64,000 bases of DNA from Poecilobothrus nobilitatus. Lineage: Eukaryota; Arthropoda; Insecta; Diptera; Dolichopodidae. Below the pieces are notes generated by a model. It saw nothing but the letters and a program-made list of their open reading frames with translations. It did not search any database and had not been told where the DNA came from. This document shows, one piece after another, positions 36,461-49,430 of the stretch (the first letter of the stretch is position 1; each line of letters begins with the position of its first letter). The stretch lies in assembly GCA_947095535.1 (NCBI GenBank), contig OX352774.1:29900496-29964495 (forward strand), read 5' to 3'. Both the position numbers and the translations under genes were made by a program.

Positions 36461-38037
36461 CGAGGAAGAATACAGTTGCCTTTGTCAACTCTTAGATACC
36501 CGTACGAACCGTTACTGCCACTCTGCTTACAATATTATTTTTTTAATATTTTAGTATTTTAAAATAATTTGGGTGAATTTTATAATTTCTAGAACTATGG
36601 GTTGTACATATATTCAAACTATATGTTTATATGTACATTCTTCAAAAGCAGATTCTAACCTTCCACATAACGATTATCAATCCAAAACTTTTTCAAATAT
36701 TCTATAGTACCATTTAATACTAAGCGGTAAATGTATATTAAATTTACTTAGTACAAAATAGTAAATATAATTTTAAATATTATATTATATTATATTATAT
36801 TTAAATATTCCATTGACAGAATAATTTCTTATAAGTACAATAAAATACATATATGTATGTAAATACGGCGCTATATAATATACATCTATACTCTTATCAT
36901 TCATTCACTAGTGACATATACGATATGTATATGTATCAATATATCAATATCATATAAATAAAAATTCTTCAAGCAACCGTTATGTTGTTTATTTATTTAC
37001 ATTTTTTTGTACTACGCATTATATCCTCAACAATTTCAAATTATCGAGTAAAGCAAAATGGAAAAAATTCGTTGAAGAAATTTGTTAGAAAATTTGAAAA
37101 AATCAAGTAACACTTTCGTCAATTATAAAGTAACCCTATATTATTAAAAAAAGTTGTTAACAGAAATAAGAGTATAATGTTGAAGCTTTAATTTTTATCT
37201 ATTACTTCAAAAAAATTTTAACAGGTGTTCAAGTTACAGGTGTTTAACAATAGGAAATTTTCAGTTTTTGACCCCTTACAGCTCCTAAACGGGGAGTGAT
37301 ACGAAAAAAATTTCTGAAATGACTCATACTTATTTTCAAAGATCTAACTTCTGTCAAAATTTGCAACTTAAACCCTTTAGAAGATAGAAGGGTTAAAGGA
37401 TTTTGCAAAATTTGAGTTGCGCATAACGGTAAATTAAGGCACCGTATGCCACAAATATATATTTATTGTATATATATTTTTAAAGCTAATAAAAGTAGTA
37501 ATCGTTTGGCGTTTTCAAAATGAAGATATACCTTATACAACTTCCGCTATAACAATTTAAATATAGAGCTTTTTTGAACCTTTGGAGAGCTGTAGCTCCG
37601 TAACGGGTGGGGCTACAACAAAAAGTTATTAAAAATAAAATTAATATTTTTGTGAGATCTATCAGCGGTTAAAATTTCATAGCTCTATTTAAAAAAAATG
37701 TGGGGATCTAAAAGCTAGGTGCTCGAGACCTACCCTAAGTTTTTGTCCAAACTCAACCAAAAAAAATAGGGAACCTACAAATTACTCCCAGAATATTTTG
37801 TGTAAATTTCAAGATTCTAGCTTTCTTAGTTTTTGAGTTAGCGTGCTGACGGACGGACGGACGGACATGGCTCAATCGTCTTAGAATTTTTTTCCATACC
37901 TTTGAAGATATATCCATACTTTTGAATCCATACCTTAGAATCCATACCTTTGAAGGTATATCTAGCTCGCTTATTTCGAGGTGTTACAAACGGAGGAGTA
38001 ATTTTATTATACCCGATCCTATCGTACGAGTATAAAA
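36461..38037 (-). mobile_element. DINE-1-like dispersed element, copy 3 (longest)
   Basis: On the minus strand the head (38037 downward) reads TTTTATACTCGTACGATAGG, then GGGTATAATAA (hairpin), then CGTTTGTAACACCTCGAAAT and GAGCTAGATATACC. Then comes GCCATGTCCGTCCGTCCGTC (37851-37870) and a body with CTAACTCAAAAACTAAGAAA, AGCTACAGCTCTCCAAAGG and AAACACCTGTAACTTG. The tail at 36461-36528 reads AACGGTTCGTACGGGTATCT and AGAGTTGACAAAGG. Both head and tail match the small copy at 40425-40580. The region 36530-37180 is plain AT sequence and may include a secondary insertion. No coding capacity. Confidence 0.6.
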
Positions 38038-40178
38038 ATTACTATTAAAAATTAAAATTAAATATTTCAAATATTTTTCTACTTTTGATTTTTTAATCTA
38101 TATTTATGCCTATACCTAAATAGTCTTTGTATAACTTAATAAATATTATAACAATAAAATACTTCATATTATTTTTAACAGATTTGGTTATAATTTTTAG
38201 CAGCATATTCTTAATACACTATTTCCATTACTCACCTATTCAAAGAAATAGAATTTCATTGTCATTTGTAATTGTCATTTAATATTTTTTACATTAATAA
38301 AACTTTTTACTTGATAGAACAAAAATAAATTTGCCACGTCTATAATTTTATTAGAATATCATATATCCTATATATTCTATCATATTTATATTAATTTAAT
38401 AAGGATTCATATTGTATACTTATAGAGGATATATACCTAAAAAACAAAAAAAAAATTTTGAAGAAATTATGATACAAGATTTTTAAAATTAAAAACTTTT
38501 AAAATCAAATTTAAAAAATAATTATTTTCTTTATAATTTTTTTATTTATTTTTTTTTTTATTCAAACTGAAAAGTTATTTTAAAAATTTTCATCTTTGTA
38601 CTTTTTGAATATATTTTTTATAATCTTTTATATTTTTGTGTATATACACATAAAAATTATATTTTTGTCATTTTTTTTTTTCTTTTTTTTCTTTTTATGA
38701 ATTTTTCATAATTTTTCAATTTATATTTTAATTATTTTGGTTTAAACCAGATTTCTTTTATAAACCAGCGTATTTTTGTATTCAGAGTTTAATAACAAAA
38801 AAAAAGGAATTTTCAAAAGTTTAATTAATATTATTTTATAGTAATAAATTCCTTTAATCCTTTATAAATTACCTACTTTAATTTTTTTGTATTAAAACAT
38901 TTGGTTAAAGCTTTAAATACTAAGTGTTTTTTTTTTTTTTGGAACACCCAAAAATTAAATAAATATTTAAAAAGTCTTACCAATTTTCCACGAAAAATAT
39001 TATATTTATAGAAGTGAATAATTTATGTAAAAATTTTAAAATTTTTTTTCTTGTTGTTGTTGTTGTTGTTGTTTAATTTTTGTTGTTTTTTATTTTTTTT
39101 TTTTGATTAAAAAAAAATCCTTTAAAGAATTGCACACTTGTTTTTCTTTTTTGGTTAAAGATTTTTCGTATTCGATGGTTAAAGTTAAACTGATTTCCAG
39201 TTAGGTATACTAAAAATTAAAAGAAAATCATATTGAAGAGCTTTTCTCACTATGAAGCCCGTTGACTTATTGGTTAGTAGGTTTTTATAATTAGTATGTA
39301 TGTATGTTGTATATATACTATATATATTTATATATATATCTATATATAATGTATATATATAATTAAAAAAAGAAAATACGTGGAATGAAAATAAACTGTA
39401 AAAAATTTTTTTATTTTTCTTTTTTTTTTATTATCCTTTTGGAGTCCTGCCTGCCTTTCATATATTTTTTTCATTAATAAAATTTGTAGTAAAAGAAGTG
39501 AATGTTGTATTTTGTTGTATGCATAGAAAAAAAAAGTATATTTTTAATTTGAAAATTTTAAATAATATTCATAAATTAATTATTGTATTCTACAATATTA
39601 TATTAAAATATGTATTTGTATAATATAAACAAATAACATTCTATATTATATACGTTTCGGTTTATATAAAGGTTCTGTATGTACAATATTTCTAGTCAAG
39701 TATTTGTGTAATATGTATATACTAAATGGTGCAAAAGAAATTATTTGAGGAAGAAACACTTAATGGAATAATCTTTACGATTGCGATATAATGATTGCGT
39801 ACTTTTAAATTTGAAAATTCGTTGGTTTAAAGATATAAAAGAGGTAAAGCTTTAAATTAATTGAGAGAAAGATATAATGTGACCGAGAAAGAAATAGAAA
39901 GCAAAGAAATAAAAGGAAATGTATACTTTTAAATAAAGTTTTCAATTTTTCATTGTTGTCTGGTTATTAAACAAGGAATTTAGTTCTTCAGACGAAAGGT
40001 TTCCAGTTTAAACCGGGTTATAGGTCAATTATATAATTATAAAGAAACCTTCACATCTGTATTTACTTATAACATTATAATAGTGGGGAATCAAAATAAT
40101 TTACGAAAACTTTAAATAAACCTAACTATTATTTTAACCAAGTGTTTAACATACATTTTTTATACATTCATTTTTCGT
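38038..40178. other. AT-rich non-coding spacer
   Basis: (TTG)7 run at 39051-39073 and TATATA runs at 39300-39360. No gene or element recognised. Confidence 0.6.
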
Positions 40179-40179
40179 T

Positions 40180-40860
40180 TCACTCTGTCCTATAGTTTTA
40201 CTCAGTTTCTAACTTCTACACCGTTCAAAATAGAACAATGAAATTTAACCATGTATAGGTCTCTTAAAAAAATTAGTGTTGTCAAATAACTTTCTTACGT
40301 AACCATATATGTATTGGTTTCTTATATATGCTATACATGAGGTTGCGATTTAAGAACTTTTAGGGGTTAAAAATTAAAAATTTTCCGATTTTTCAACATA
40401 GTTGTGCAAATTTAAAAAAAAAAAGAAGAAGAATACAGCCTTTGTTAACTCTTAGATACCCGTACGAACCGTTAGTATGTTCATAGCCTTTGAAGGTATA
40501 TCTAGCTAGCTTATTTCGAGATGTTACAAACGGAGGAGCAATTCTAATATACCCGATCCTTAGCGTACGGGTATAAAAAAACACAAAAATTAAAGTTTCA
40601 ACTTTATATTTTTATATGTGTTTCCCAGTTTTTGTTACTTATATATATGTATTGGGTAACCCTAGTTTTGCTTATTTATATAGGATTTTCTTAAAACTTA
40701 TGAAATGTATCTTTTGAGTTTTTATAATTTTTATACATAAAATTTTCGCAAAAGTAATTCTAAACTATGTTTTTATTGTCTTTCGGAAAAATTTTGCATC
40801 TTTAAAAATCTATAGTTTTACATACTACCTTATTATTGTTACATTTTACAATGCATTTAA
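40180..40860 (+). mobile_element. DINE-1-like dispersed element, copy 4 (interrupted)
   Basis: Aligns by eye with 6990-7710 in the same orientation: TTTCACTCTGTCC, AACTTCTACACCGTTC, CTCTTAAAAAAATTA near the start, and TTCTAAACTATG, TTGTCTTTCGGAAA, ACATACTACCTTATT near the end. It is split at about 40425-40580 by a second, oppositely oriented member of the same family. Confidence 0.6.
40425..40580 (-). mobile_element. DINE-1-like minimal derivative, copy 5 (nested)
   Basis: About 150 bp made only of the family head (40480-40580: TATACCCGTACG hairpin, CGTTTGTAACATCTCG, GCTAGATATACC) joined directly to the tail (40425-40478: AACGGTTCGTACGGGTATCT). The whole (GTCY)n stretch and body are absent. 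Near the ends ATACCCGTACG (40456-40466) and CGTACGGGTAT (40563-40573) form an 11-bp perfect inverted repeat. It is nested inside copy 4, so it moved later. A 63-codon minus frame here is coincidental. Confidence 0.65.
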
Positions 40861-41663
40861 AAAAAACTTCATTTCAATAATATAAAATAAAATTTCATAT
40901 TTTCTCTTTATAGATAATTGGATTAAACTTATTTACTTGACATACAATAAAAATATATAAACTTGAAATTAAATTTCATTATCTTTCAATCATATAAACA
41001 AACTTAAATCCTAATTGTACTCAATTTAAACAAAAATATTTAACTATATACTCCCATTTTATAGGCTTAATCCAATTTTCCTTTAGTTCTTCTTTTATTT
41101 TCATCTGTTCATTCTGATGTATTGAACTTTTCTTTTACTTTACAATAGAAAAACAATTAAAAAAAACTTACAACATTCCAAAGGTAAAAAAAAAAAAAAA
41201 AAAAACTGTGTCATGCGCGAATTAAAAAAAAATATATTACATATGTATATATACATAAATAAATACGTGACTTGGTGTTTTGATAAAAAGAATGTATATG
41301 TATGTACATATTGTGTATAAACAAAACTTTACAGTACACGAACAACTTTTGTTTTGTTGTAACATATCCTTTCTTCTGTTTTAATAGGTTAGGAGTTTGT
41401 TATTTTTTTTTTTTTCCATTCTCTACTCCAATAAAGTTTTTACTAAACCTAAGATAAAAATGTGCCTTTTTGTTGATATATATCATATTAATTGAATATA
41501 AAAAGCTTATATAAAATCCTTTAAACTTTTCTATATATGTGTATTGTGTATTTACATTCAAGTAAATAATTTAAACTATAAACAATAAATATTTATATAA
41601 GGGTGACTATGTTTATATATATGTATGTATTATTTATATACGTTTTCAAATAACAACATATGA
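40861..41663. other. AT-rich non-coding spacer
   Basis: A/T tracts and TATATG runs. Nothing recognised. Confidence 0.6.
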
Positions 41664-41665
41664 TA

Positions 41666-42012
41666 TGAAAGCTTTTTAATTCAAAAAAAAAAACTAAGCT
41701 TTTTCTTTTTTATAAAGGATAATATTAAAAAAATTTTACTGTTTTGTGCAATAAAAAAATTAACAGGATATTATGTTGGATCGAATGCATAAAACTGAAC
41801 TTTTATTCAAATCCCACTCTCACAAATAAAATCTACACCTGAACTCGTAGTTTTTATTTGAAATAGTGAGATTTGAGTTAAAACTCAGTTTTTTGCATTC
41901 GAAACAATATAATATAAACAATATAATATATAAAAAACAGTAAAGTTTATTTAATTATATCCTTTATAAAAAAGAAAAAACTTAGTTTTTTTTTTGAATT
42001 AAAAAGCTTTCA
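41666..42012. mobile_element. long palindromic MITE, 347 bp
   Basis: The left arm (41666 to about 41834) and right arm (about 41847 to 42012) are reverse complements along nearly their whole length of about 165 bases. Examples are TGAAAGCTTTTTAATTC at both ends, CTTTTTTATAAAGGAT, TTTACTGTTTT, CGAATGCATAAAACTGA against CGAATGCAAAAAACTGA, and TCAAATCCCACT against TCAAATCTCACT. The centre is only about 12 bases. It is flanked by TA on both sides (41664-41665 and 42013-42014), suggesting a Tc1/mariner-type target, although TA is common here. No coding capacity. A transcript across it would fold into a long hairpin. Confidence 0.8.
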
Positions 42013-42014
42013 TA

Positions 42015-45000
42015 AGTCCTCAAGTCAAAGGACTTATACCCTATACTTAAATTTAAAATTTTTCATGTCACCAAAATTCAAATAAATTGTCACCATGTAA
42101 TTCAAAATTAAGTTATTGCATACATTTTCCAAAAATTGACAGTTTGTCTATTTGTTACCTAAGTCAACTTATGTAAAATCACAAATAAATAATGTATATA
42201 TTATAACGGATTTTTTTACAGTTTACTTAGTTATAGTTTAAATGTACAAAATAACTACCCATATATATAACAAGAAGTTTTTGAAACTACTGAGAGCGTG
42301 GAACTGTTTTTCTGAACTTCTGCTGATCTTTCAAAAAAAAATTAAATAGGTGAAAATATCTCGGCAGTATCAAGATTTAAGTGAACTGTCAGACATATTG
42401 AATCTAAGAATGTTCCAAAACTTCTTCTGTCAGAGCAATATCATCACGTGACATAAATCTAAAGAAACAAATTAACATCAACTTTTTCCCTTTTATATAT
42501 AGGCTCTTCTATACGTTTGAAGATGCGCTATAGATCTAGAGTCTAGTACTCTAGTTGTTACTATTTACGTTAGCTCAACCTTCGACCAGAAAACAAAAAT
42601 ATTTCTTTATCTCAGAAAATCCTACCTATTTAAATCAGAAAAAAACAAAAATTAAATTATAAATTGTATAATTATTAAATAAATAAATAAAATGTATTTT
42701 TTTTTTTTTAATATATGTATACAAAATCTTACCTATTTTTATTCAATTTCACTGCATAATTTACACAATTTTGTGTAATATTAAATCAAAAGAAAGTTCC
42801 GAAAAGCAAAAAAAAGTCAACAAATTTTTTTTTTAGCACAAACAATTTTTATGTAAAAATTCATTTTTAACAAACCTATATTTAAACTTTTGTTTTTTTT
42901 TTTTGTTTTTTTAATTTAATTTTTTGTTTTATTATTTTTTTATATTTTTTCCATGCTTTTAGCCTACATTTGGTAAAAAAAAAAAAATGTGTAAATAAAC
43001 AAATAAAAAATGAATTACAATGACATCTGCGCATTAAATTCCAGAAAACAACTTTAAGTACATTTTTTTTTTATTTCGCGCTCTAAACTTCAATTTTCAT
43101 TTTCCTTTTGCTAAAATTGTTTAATAAATAAATGATTTTTCTTAAATATATACCCATACATGCATGAGTATTTCATTTATAATATTACAAGTATACATAT
43201 ACAATTATAAAAGAAAAACTGTTATTTTACTTTAAACGGAAAAATCGAATTTTAACAACATATATGTAATATATATGAACATAGTGTACATATATAATTT
43301 AAGGTCCACAAAATTTTTGGGAAAGAAAAAAAAAACACCACTAGGATAAGAAAAATTTTGTTGATGAGTTTTCCAATAAATATTTATTTTATGTTTTTAC
43401 TTTTTAGGGTCAACTAAGGGGAATTTTTTTAAAAATGTTTATTATGAACAAAAGCTTTTTAGGTATACAATTAATAAAAAAAAAAAGAAAAAAAAAAAAT
43501 ACTAAAATCAACAGTAAATGTTTATTTTTTGTAAAGGTTTTTTACTATATTGTTTTTGTTTTGACTGTATAAAATGTGTTCACATATGAAAAATTACATA
43601 TATATATATGTACATAAATACATAAATTTTTTTATTTTTATTAATTTTCCTTTGATATATACCGTTATTTTTATATAAATGATTTGTTTTCTTTAATTTT
43701 TTATTAAAAATTTTTTCTTGATTACTTTTTTTGTTATAAAATACTCGTAAATAAAAAAAAAAATAATAATTGTTTTAATATTATGTACTAACTTTAACCA
43801 CTTTAACTGAACCTATCTTGTTTGTTTTTTCTATTTAGACCTGCCTATTTTACATCAATTAAAATATTATAACAAGATATATAAAACTAAATTTTATATT
43901 TTCGGCTTTTATATATGGATGTATATAGGTATGTATATCTATATTTTTTAATGTTTATATGGGTATTGTTCACGATGTGACCGTATGATTCAGACTAAAA
44001 AAATTTCCTAAAGAAAATTTCATTTTTCTTTTTTAAAAATATTTATTTCGGAAAAATCTTTTGAGAAAATTTTGTATTTTTCGTTTTTTTTTTTTTGTAA
44101 TTTTCTTTTTTTTTTTTGACTTTCGCAAGTCAAGTATATAAATAAATTATTTGAATAAAAAAAAAAAAATTTCATATGTAATGAGTATAAAAAACCATAA
44201 AAATTAAGTAAACACACCAAGTAATGAAAACATTGCAAGAAGATTAAGAAAAAATACAAAAAAAAATGACCATCAAATGTGTTTGCTCCCCGATGTATGT
44301 TTTATTTATTAGATAATTTCTGGTAGTTTTGTATGTCCACTTTTAGCTTGTGAATTTTGAATGATTTTACTTTTGGATGCAAAAAAAAGAATGCGTTGAA
44401 TGGTTAACAGTACCAAGCATATATAAATTGTTAACTATAGAGAAATTATTGGAAATACTGTGAAACTAAAATGTATATTATGTACAAACTACAGAGTACA
44501 GGCTATAGGATTACTTTTGGTCTAAACTTCCAAACAAACATTTATTTCAATTTTCAGTTTTTTAACAGACTAACAAAAATCATTTTTGAATTCACATTGT
44601 ACTTTGAAATAATTTAAAATATATTCAGTTCAAACAAAGGCTAATCGGGTTAATCATTAATAAATTAATAAATTAATAAGTGCAGAATTAAATGTAAAAA
44701 TATTATTTTAAAATTTTGCAAGGACATATTATTTATGGTATATTTATATGGTAAGGCGTAAGAACATTTAATTATTTTTGAAAATTTTTCAATGTTAAAA
44801 AACTATGGGACAAATAAGATTGTTTTACCCTGCTGGTTACTTTAGATCTTAATAAGGCAATGATTAATTTTTATGCCAACGTAGAGTTTGAACTTTGAAA
44901 ATTATTAACAGGAACTGAAACTGGCACAGAAAAATCTTCATGTGCATATACCGTGTTCAAAATCTTCATATACCGTGGACATCTCAAATATTCATTTAAA

Positions 45001-46377
45001 TATTTAATGCCATTTAAATTTATTTTAATACAGACCAAGGAATACTAAAGATCCTTTAGTTAATTATATGTACAAGGAAAAATAAAAGATTAGGCAGCAA
45101 AAAATAATCTTTAATCTCTATAAAATATTTGTTGGCGAATGGTGAACTAATAGATAAATTAAACTATTGGCCACTTACATCCTGAACACAATTGTAGTAG
45201 ACAAGTCTAATTCAAATTTTTGTCAGTCATAACAGATCATCAAAATTGTTTTCTTCATACTTAAGAAATACATAAAAATACAAAATAAAAAAATATTTAA
45301 TACATAGGCCAAAAATATAAAATACATAATTTAAAAAATGGATGATCTTTTTTTAGAATAAAGAATGTGTTTAGGAAAAACGTTTTTAGAACTGTTTTTC
45401 TATCATTCTTTATTTAAGATGTCCTCTTCCTCCTATCATTAATTTTTATTTTTTGTGTTTTTATTGGTTGCTCTAAATTAAATGCATTTTATTTTTTTAC
45501 TGGAAATTTAAATAATCTTGACAGAAAAAAAAATCGTTTGTTAAGTGTTTGTTGCATATTTTATTAAATGTTTGTTATTATGAATGTATGGAAATATTTT
45601 TAAATGAGTCAAAATTTGTTAACTTAAGATTAATTTATTTGCCATATATTTTTTTAAACATGACTGGAATAAATGTAAATATTAAAATTATTATGATTTA
45701 AATTAATTTATTAATTTTATTTATAATTTAATATTTTATTACCTTTGTGATAGATTTAAATATTTTTTATTTTTTGAATTTTCCATTTTTCTTATTTTTT
45801 TTTTTGAAAAATCTTAATTGTTGTTGATTACTGATTTTTTATAAAACAATTTTTAATGCTAGACAAAAGTAGACAAATATGTATATTATATAATTCATAT
45901 ATATATTTTATTTATATAACGTCTTTAGTAAATAAAAAAATAAAACAATTTTTTTTTTTAAAAACTTTCTTACGAATAAGATAAAATCTTATTTATTTTA
46001 CATTAAATAAAGAAAATCAGAAACATTTTCGTATTTTGAAAAATTTTAACCGATCAATTTTTAGAATTCTTTCCAGTACAGTAAATAATTATAGATAATA
46101 GATAGCTTTTTTAACATGAAATAACAAAATTTTTTAATTTGTAAACTTTTGCATTTTTTTCCGTATTTTTTTTTTTATAGTTTGATTTTTTTTAAAAAAA
46201 TAAAATTTCAAAAGCTTTATTTTTAAAAAAAATCCAAAAGTTTTTTTTATATAACATTTTACATGTTTGTTTTCCGAAAAAATGTTTTTTAACTTTACAG
46301 TTTTAATAAAAACAAAACTGATAAAAATTTGGGCTTTTTAATTATTTTAAATTAATTTGTATTCAGCTAACATTCAA
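42015..46377. other. AT-rich non-coding spacer, includes exonuclease 3' flank
   Basis: The patch 42270-42590 is less AT-rich with no supported frame. Open frames in 44020-44259 are Phe/Lys-rich AT sequence. The end of the stretch is the 3' flank of the exonuclease gene: an AATAAA on the minus strand at 46216-46221, about 160 bases after the stop, could serve for polyadenylation, but such hexamers are frequent by chance here. Confidence 0.55.
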
Positions 46378-48733
46378 TTACACAGTAATTGATGTTTCTG
46401 AACTAGTTCCAATAGTTTGCTTTTTAATTTTTATCATTGCTACACCACTTGTTGATCCCGGTGAACCACCTATTAATAATATAAATAATCCATTCGAAGA
46501 AACGCATTCATGTAATTTATTAACCCATTTATCAATATTTTCAATTGATTTTTCAATTCTAGACAGTTCTAATTGTTGTGGTGCTACATTAACATTACAT
46601 ATTGTTAATGAATTATCATAAACAACTTCCTTAGCTTTATGTATAGCTGATTTATTACCATCCATTTTATAATATCTGACTGTATTTTCTAGTGAATGAG
46701 TTTCTTTATCGTCACTATTAATTTTATATTTTCCTTCTATTTCATCTTTTAATTCTTTAGGAATTTCTTGCGCAGTTACTATTACAGCAGTTTTTTCAAC
46801 TTTTGAAACACAAGCAAAGAAATTATTTGAAATGTTCATATTCAATTTTTTTGCTTTATTTTGCTCTTTTTTGCGCATTAAAAGTATATCACCAAAATCT
46901 AGACCTTTTAAAAGTTTTAATTTTGTCAATTTTAAACTGGCAATACTGTCTTCTGTTGAATCATGTCCTCCCAATTTAGCTTGGATGGATTCACCAAGAA
47001 ATTCCTCTGCCAAAATTTTTAATTTTGATTTACGCCTACGATCCCCTGTTAGATTGAATATTACACTTGTATCAATAACATAGGGATGCATCATTTTCAT
47101 AGCATGTAAATCTGAATGTAAAGATTGGCCAACTAATATCGCATCAGGTGGTAATAATTGGCTGACTTCATGTTGAACTTCGTGAAGTTTTTTAGTCACA
47201 CTAAGCATCATTTCGGGGGTGATACCTTAAAATAAAAATAATATTTGATTTGTAGTATATGTACTAAAAAAATTTTTTTAAACTAACCTGAATATTGAGT
47301 TAGATAATCTGTAATTGTATTGGTTGGTCTGACTAAGGTTTCATAAACAGATTTAAAACTTTCATCGACAATTGATATTCGAGTCAGTTCATTAATACCA
47401 GCAGATGTTTTACACATTTCACAATCAAGACCAAAAAGAGGACTATTCGAAGTAACCTTTTCATAAACAGATTTTGTAAATTTATACGTCTTGTACCTTC
47501 TAGCTAATTCTCCTCGTAAAGGTAGCGGATAACCTTCATCGACCATTTGTAAAGCAGAAAGTAGCAGTTTAGTTCTGGGAAATGAATCGTCGTTTTTTTC
47601 ACTTTCATCACATTTTTCATCATTATCAGCAGATTTTTCAATTGGAAAGACTTCTTTTACCATGAATGTTGGATCCTTATTCATTTCAATAGCAGTTTCT
47701 AGGGACCCATATTTTTCAATAAATTGATCTTTTTGTGCAGCCGTTAAAGGTACTGTTGCCAATTCCTTTAAAATTTTGCCCTCTTCAAATTTTGGTAAAA
47801 TTACTTCTAATTTATGGTCAAAAATTTTATTTGTCTCTTGAAAATGATTTTGGTAGGATAAATAATGAAATAAGGAAATACCTTCAACTATTAACACAAC
47901 GCTATGAGATAATTTACCAAGTTTTTCAATTGTGCACCAACGAGTTGGAACACTTCCAATATCGGCGCTTATTAAAGAACCCATTAATAAATGTTGAATA
48001 TCAGTTAAAAATATTGGTGTTCTATCATCATGATTTACAGATAATGAAGCTAATTCCCCATATTCTTTTAAATGAAATTGTGGAGCATGTTTTCTTTTAT
48101 TAAGACTTCTTTTTATTGTTACATATTGTTCGTCCGATATGTCTGTATTAATTGTCGACATTTCTGTGTTATTATATGAATTAATTTTGTTATTCGATGT
48201 ATCCATTTCTTCATTTGAATCATCCATTTTCATTTTTTTCTGTTTTGGTTCAATTTGATGTGAATCAGAAGAAGTTTCATTCCGTTTTGGACCTTTACCT
48301 CTTTTTTTATCACTTTCATTTGATATTTCATTATCTGAATTTGAATATGAGCTTCTTGAACCAGAAGATGAATTTGTTTGATGTTTTATATTTCGATCTT
48401 TATCATTTAATTTAATCATTTCAGCTAAGGCGGCGAGTTTTTTCTTCTTTTTTTCTAAACGTTCCTGTTTCTTCGTAGAAATATTCTTCATGTTTTCAAC
48501 AAATTCAATTTTCATAGATTTACACAAATCAAAAATTTCCCAGAATTTTGGTATGCTGAAAATGCAAATAAAAATTCTTTAAAATTTAATAGCATGATCT
48601 TAAAATTAAATTTTATAAAATATCTTTTTTTTTCTTATAAATTTAAAATAGCTCACAATAAATTAACAAAATAAATAGAAAGGGACTTTGCAAATATTAT
48701 ATTAATTAATTGATTAAACGAACAAATAAACAT
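46378..48733 (-). CDS. REXO5-like RNA exonuclease (DEDDh 3'-5')
   Basis: Orthologue-level match to REXO5/NEF-sp (fly Rexo5, CG8368), nuclear 3'-5' RNA exonucleases; the family is reported to trim snoRNA and rRNA 3' ends. Exon 3 is 46378-47225 and exon 2 is 47288-48555, joined across a 62-bp GT-AG intron (47226-47287) that exactly rebuilds YSG-ITPEM. Catalytic residues are all present: FGLDCEMC (Asp and Glu, near residues 403-405), HSDLHAM (Asp 487), GHDSTED (His 536, Asp 541). The N-terminal third is basic (KKKKKLAAL, KKRGKGPKR) and serine/acidic-rich, as for a nuclear protein. After the nuclease is about 170 residues that align only loosely with the family's RNA-binding C-terminal part. The open frame upstream of the internal ATG at 48513-48515 continues (IPKFWEIFDLCK) to a good acceptor (TTTGCATTTTCAG), so a first exon is needed. 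A proposed exon 1 is 48657-48733 (ATG at 48731-48733, donor GTGAGC, phase correct), giving about 730 residues. The core is certain, exon 1 is not. Confidence 0.85.
48657..48733 (-). other. proposed first coding exon of the REXO5-like gene
   Basis: ATG followed by 25 codons and two bases, ending at a GTGAGC donor at 48656. The intron to the next exon would be 101 bases (48556-48656). The phase fits the downstream exon (TT+C gives Phe). The sequence (MFICSFNQLINIIF) is AT-biased and shows no known motif, so an alternative upstream exon cannot be excluded. Confidence 0.35.
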
Positions 48734-49430
48734 TTTATTTCGGAAAATTTTGTTAAAACGACGGCAATTTTTTGTTACACCGTAATCTTTTGTTATCATT
48801 ACTAATTTTACGAATTTTTTTTTTGGAATGAATTTAATTTCAAAGCATGCTTACATTATGTACTGAACTAATATTTATAAATTTTTAATTTGATTGATTT
48901 TTTTTTTAAAAACTACTTTTATTGAATTTTTTGAGTGATAATTTAATTCCATTGATTCAATGTTCAAAACGCGTGTTTTCATGTATTTATGCATACAAAA
49001 CAAAAACAAATGTGAAATGTCAAAATTTATTCAGATAGTTCTGGAGGTAGTGTTGCCGTAATAAGATTGTTTTGTTATTAATTTGTATATAAGTTAAAAT
49101 TGTAGGTAATAAAGATATAAGAGTATAACAGTTTAAAAAAAACCAATTTTATAACAATGCAGTAGGTATTTGAAATTTTATTCTGATGCTTATTAAAATT
49201 ATTATAACTTAATTTTACCGTTAAAATATTTGAAGAAAAAAATTTAGAAAAAAAATGTAGTAAATCTAGCCATACATTAATTTTATAACGAACACTAATT
49301 TCTTTTACATTATCATCTGATTATAATTAATAATCATCATAATTCAAAGTTGTAGTAAGATTGATCTGGTTAGCTGCATAGGTCTGGAACTGTAGTGTGA
49401 GGAATCAATAAATCTTTACTAAAGCAATTT
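48734..49430. other. 5' flank of the REXO5-like gene
   Basis: Less extreme in composition near 48960-49060. It presumably holds the promoter, but no TATA or initiator stands out against the AT background. Confidence 0.45.

Noticed and set aside
46832..48415. Plus-strand frames at 46832, 47735 and 48197
   Set aside because: Antisense shadows of the REXO5-like coding exons.
48515..48527. Start of the exonuclease at 48527 (TTG) or at the ATG at 48515
   Set aside because: TTG is not a credible start here, and the frame continues upstream with protein-like sequence to a splice acceptor at 48556.
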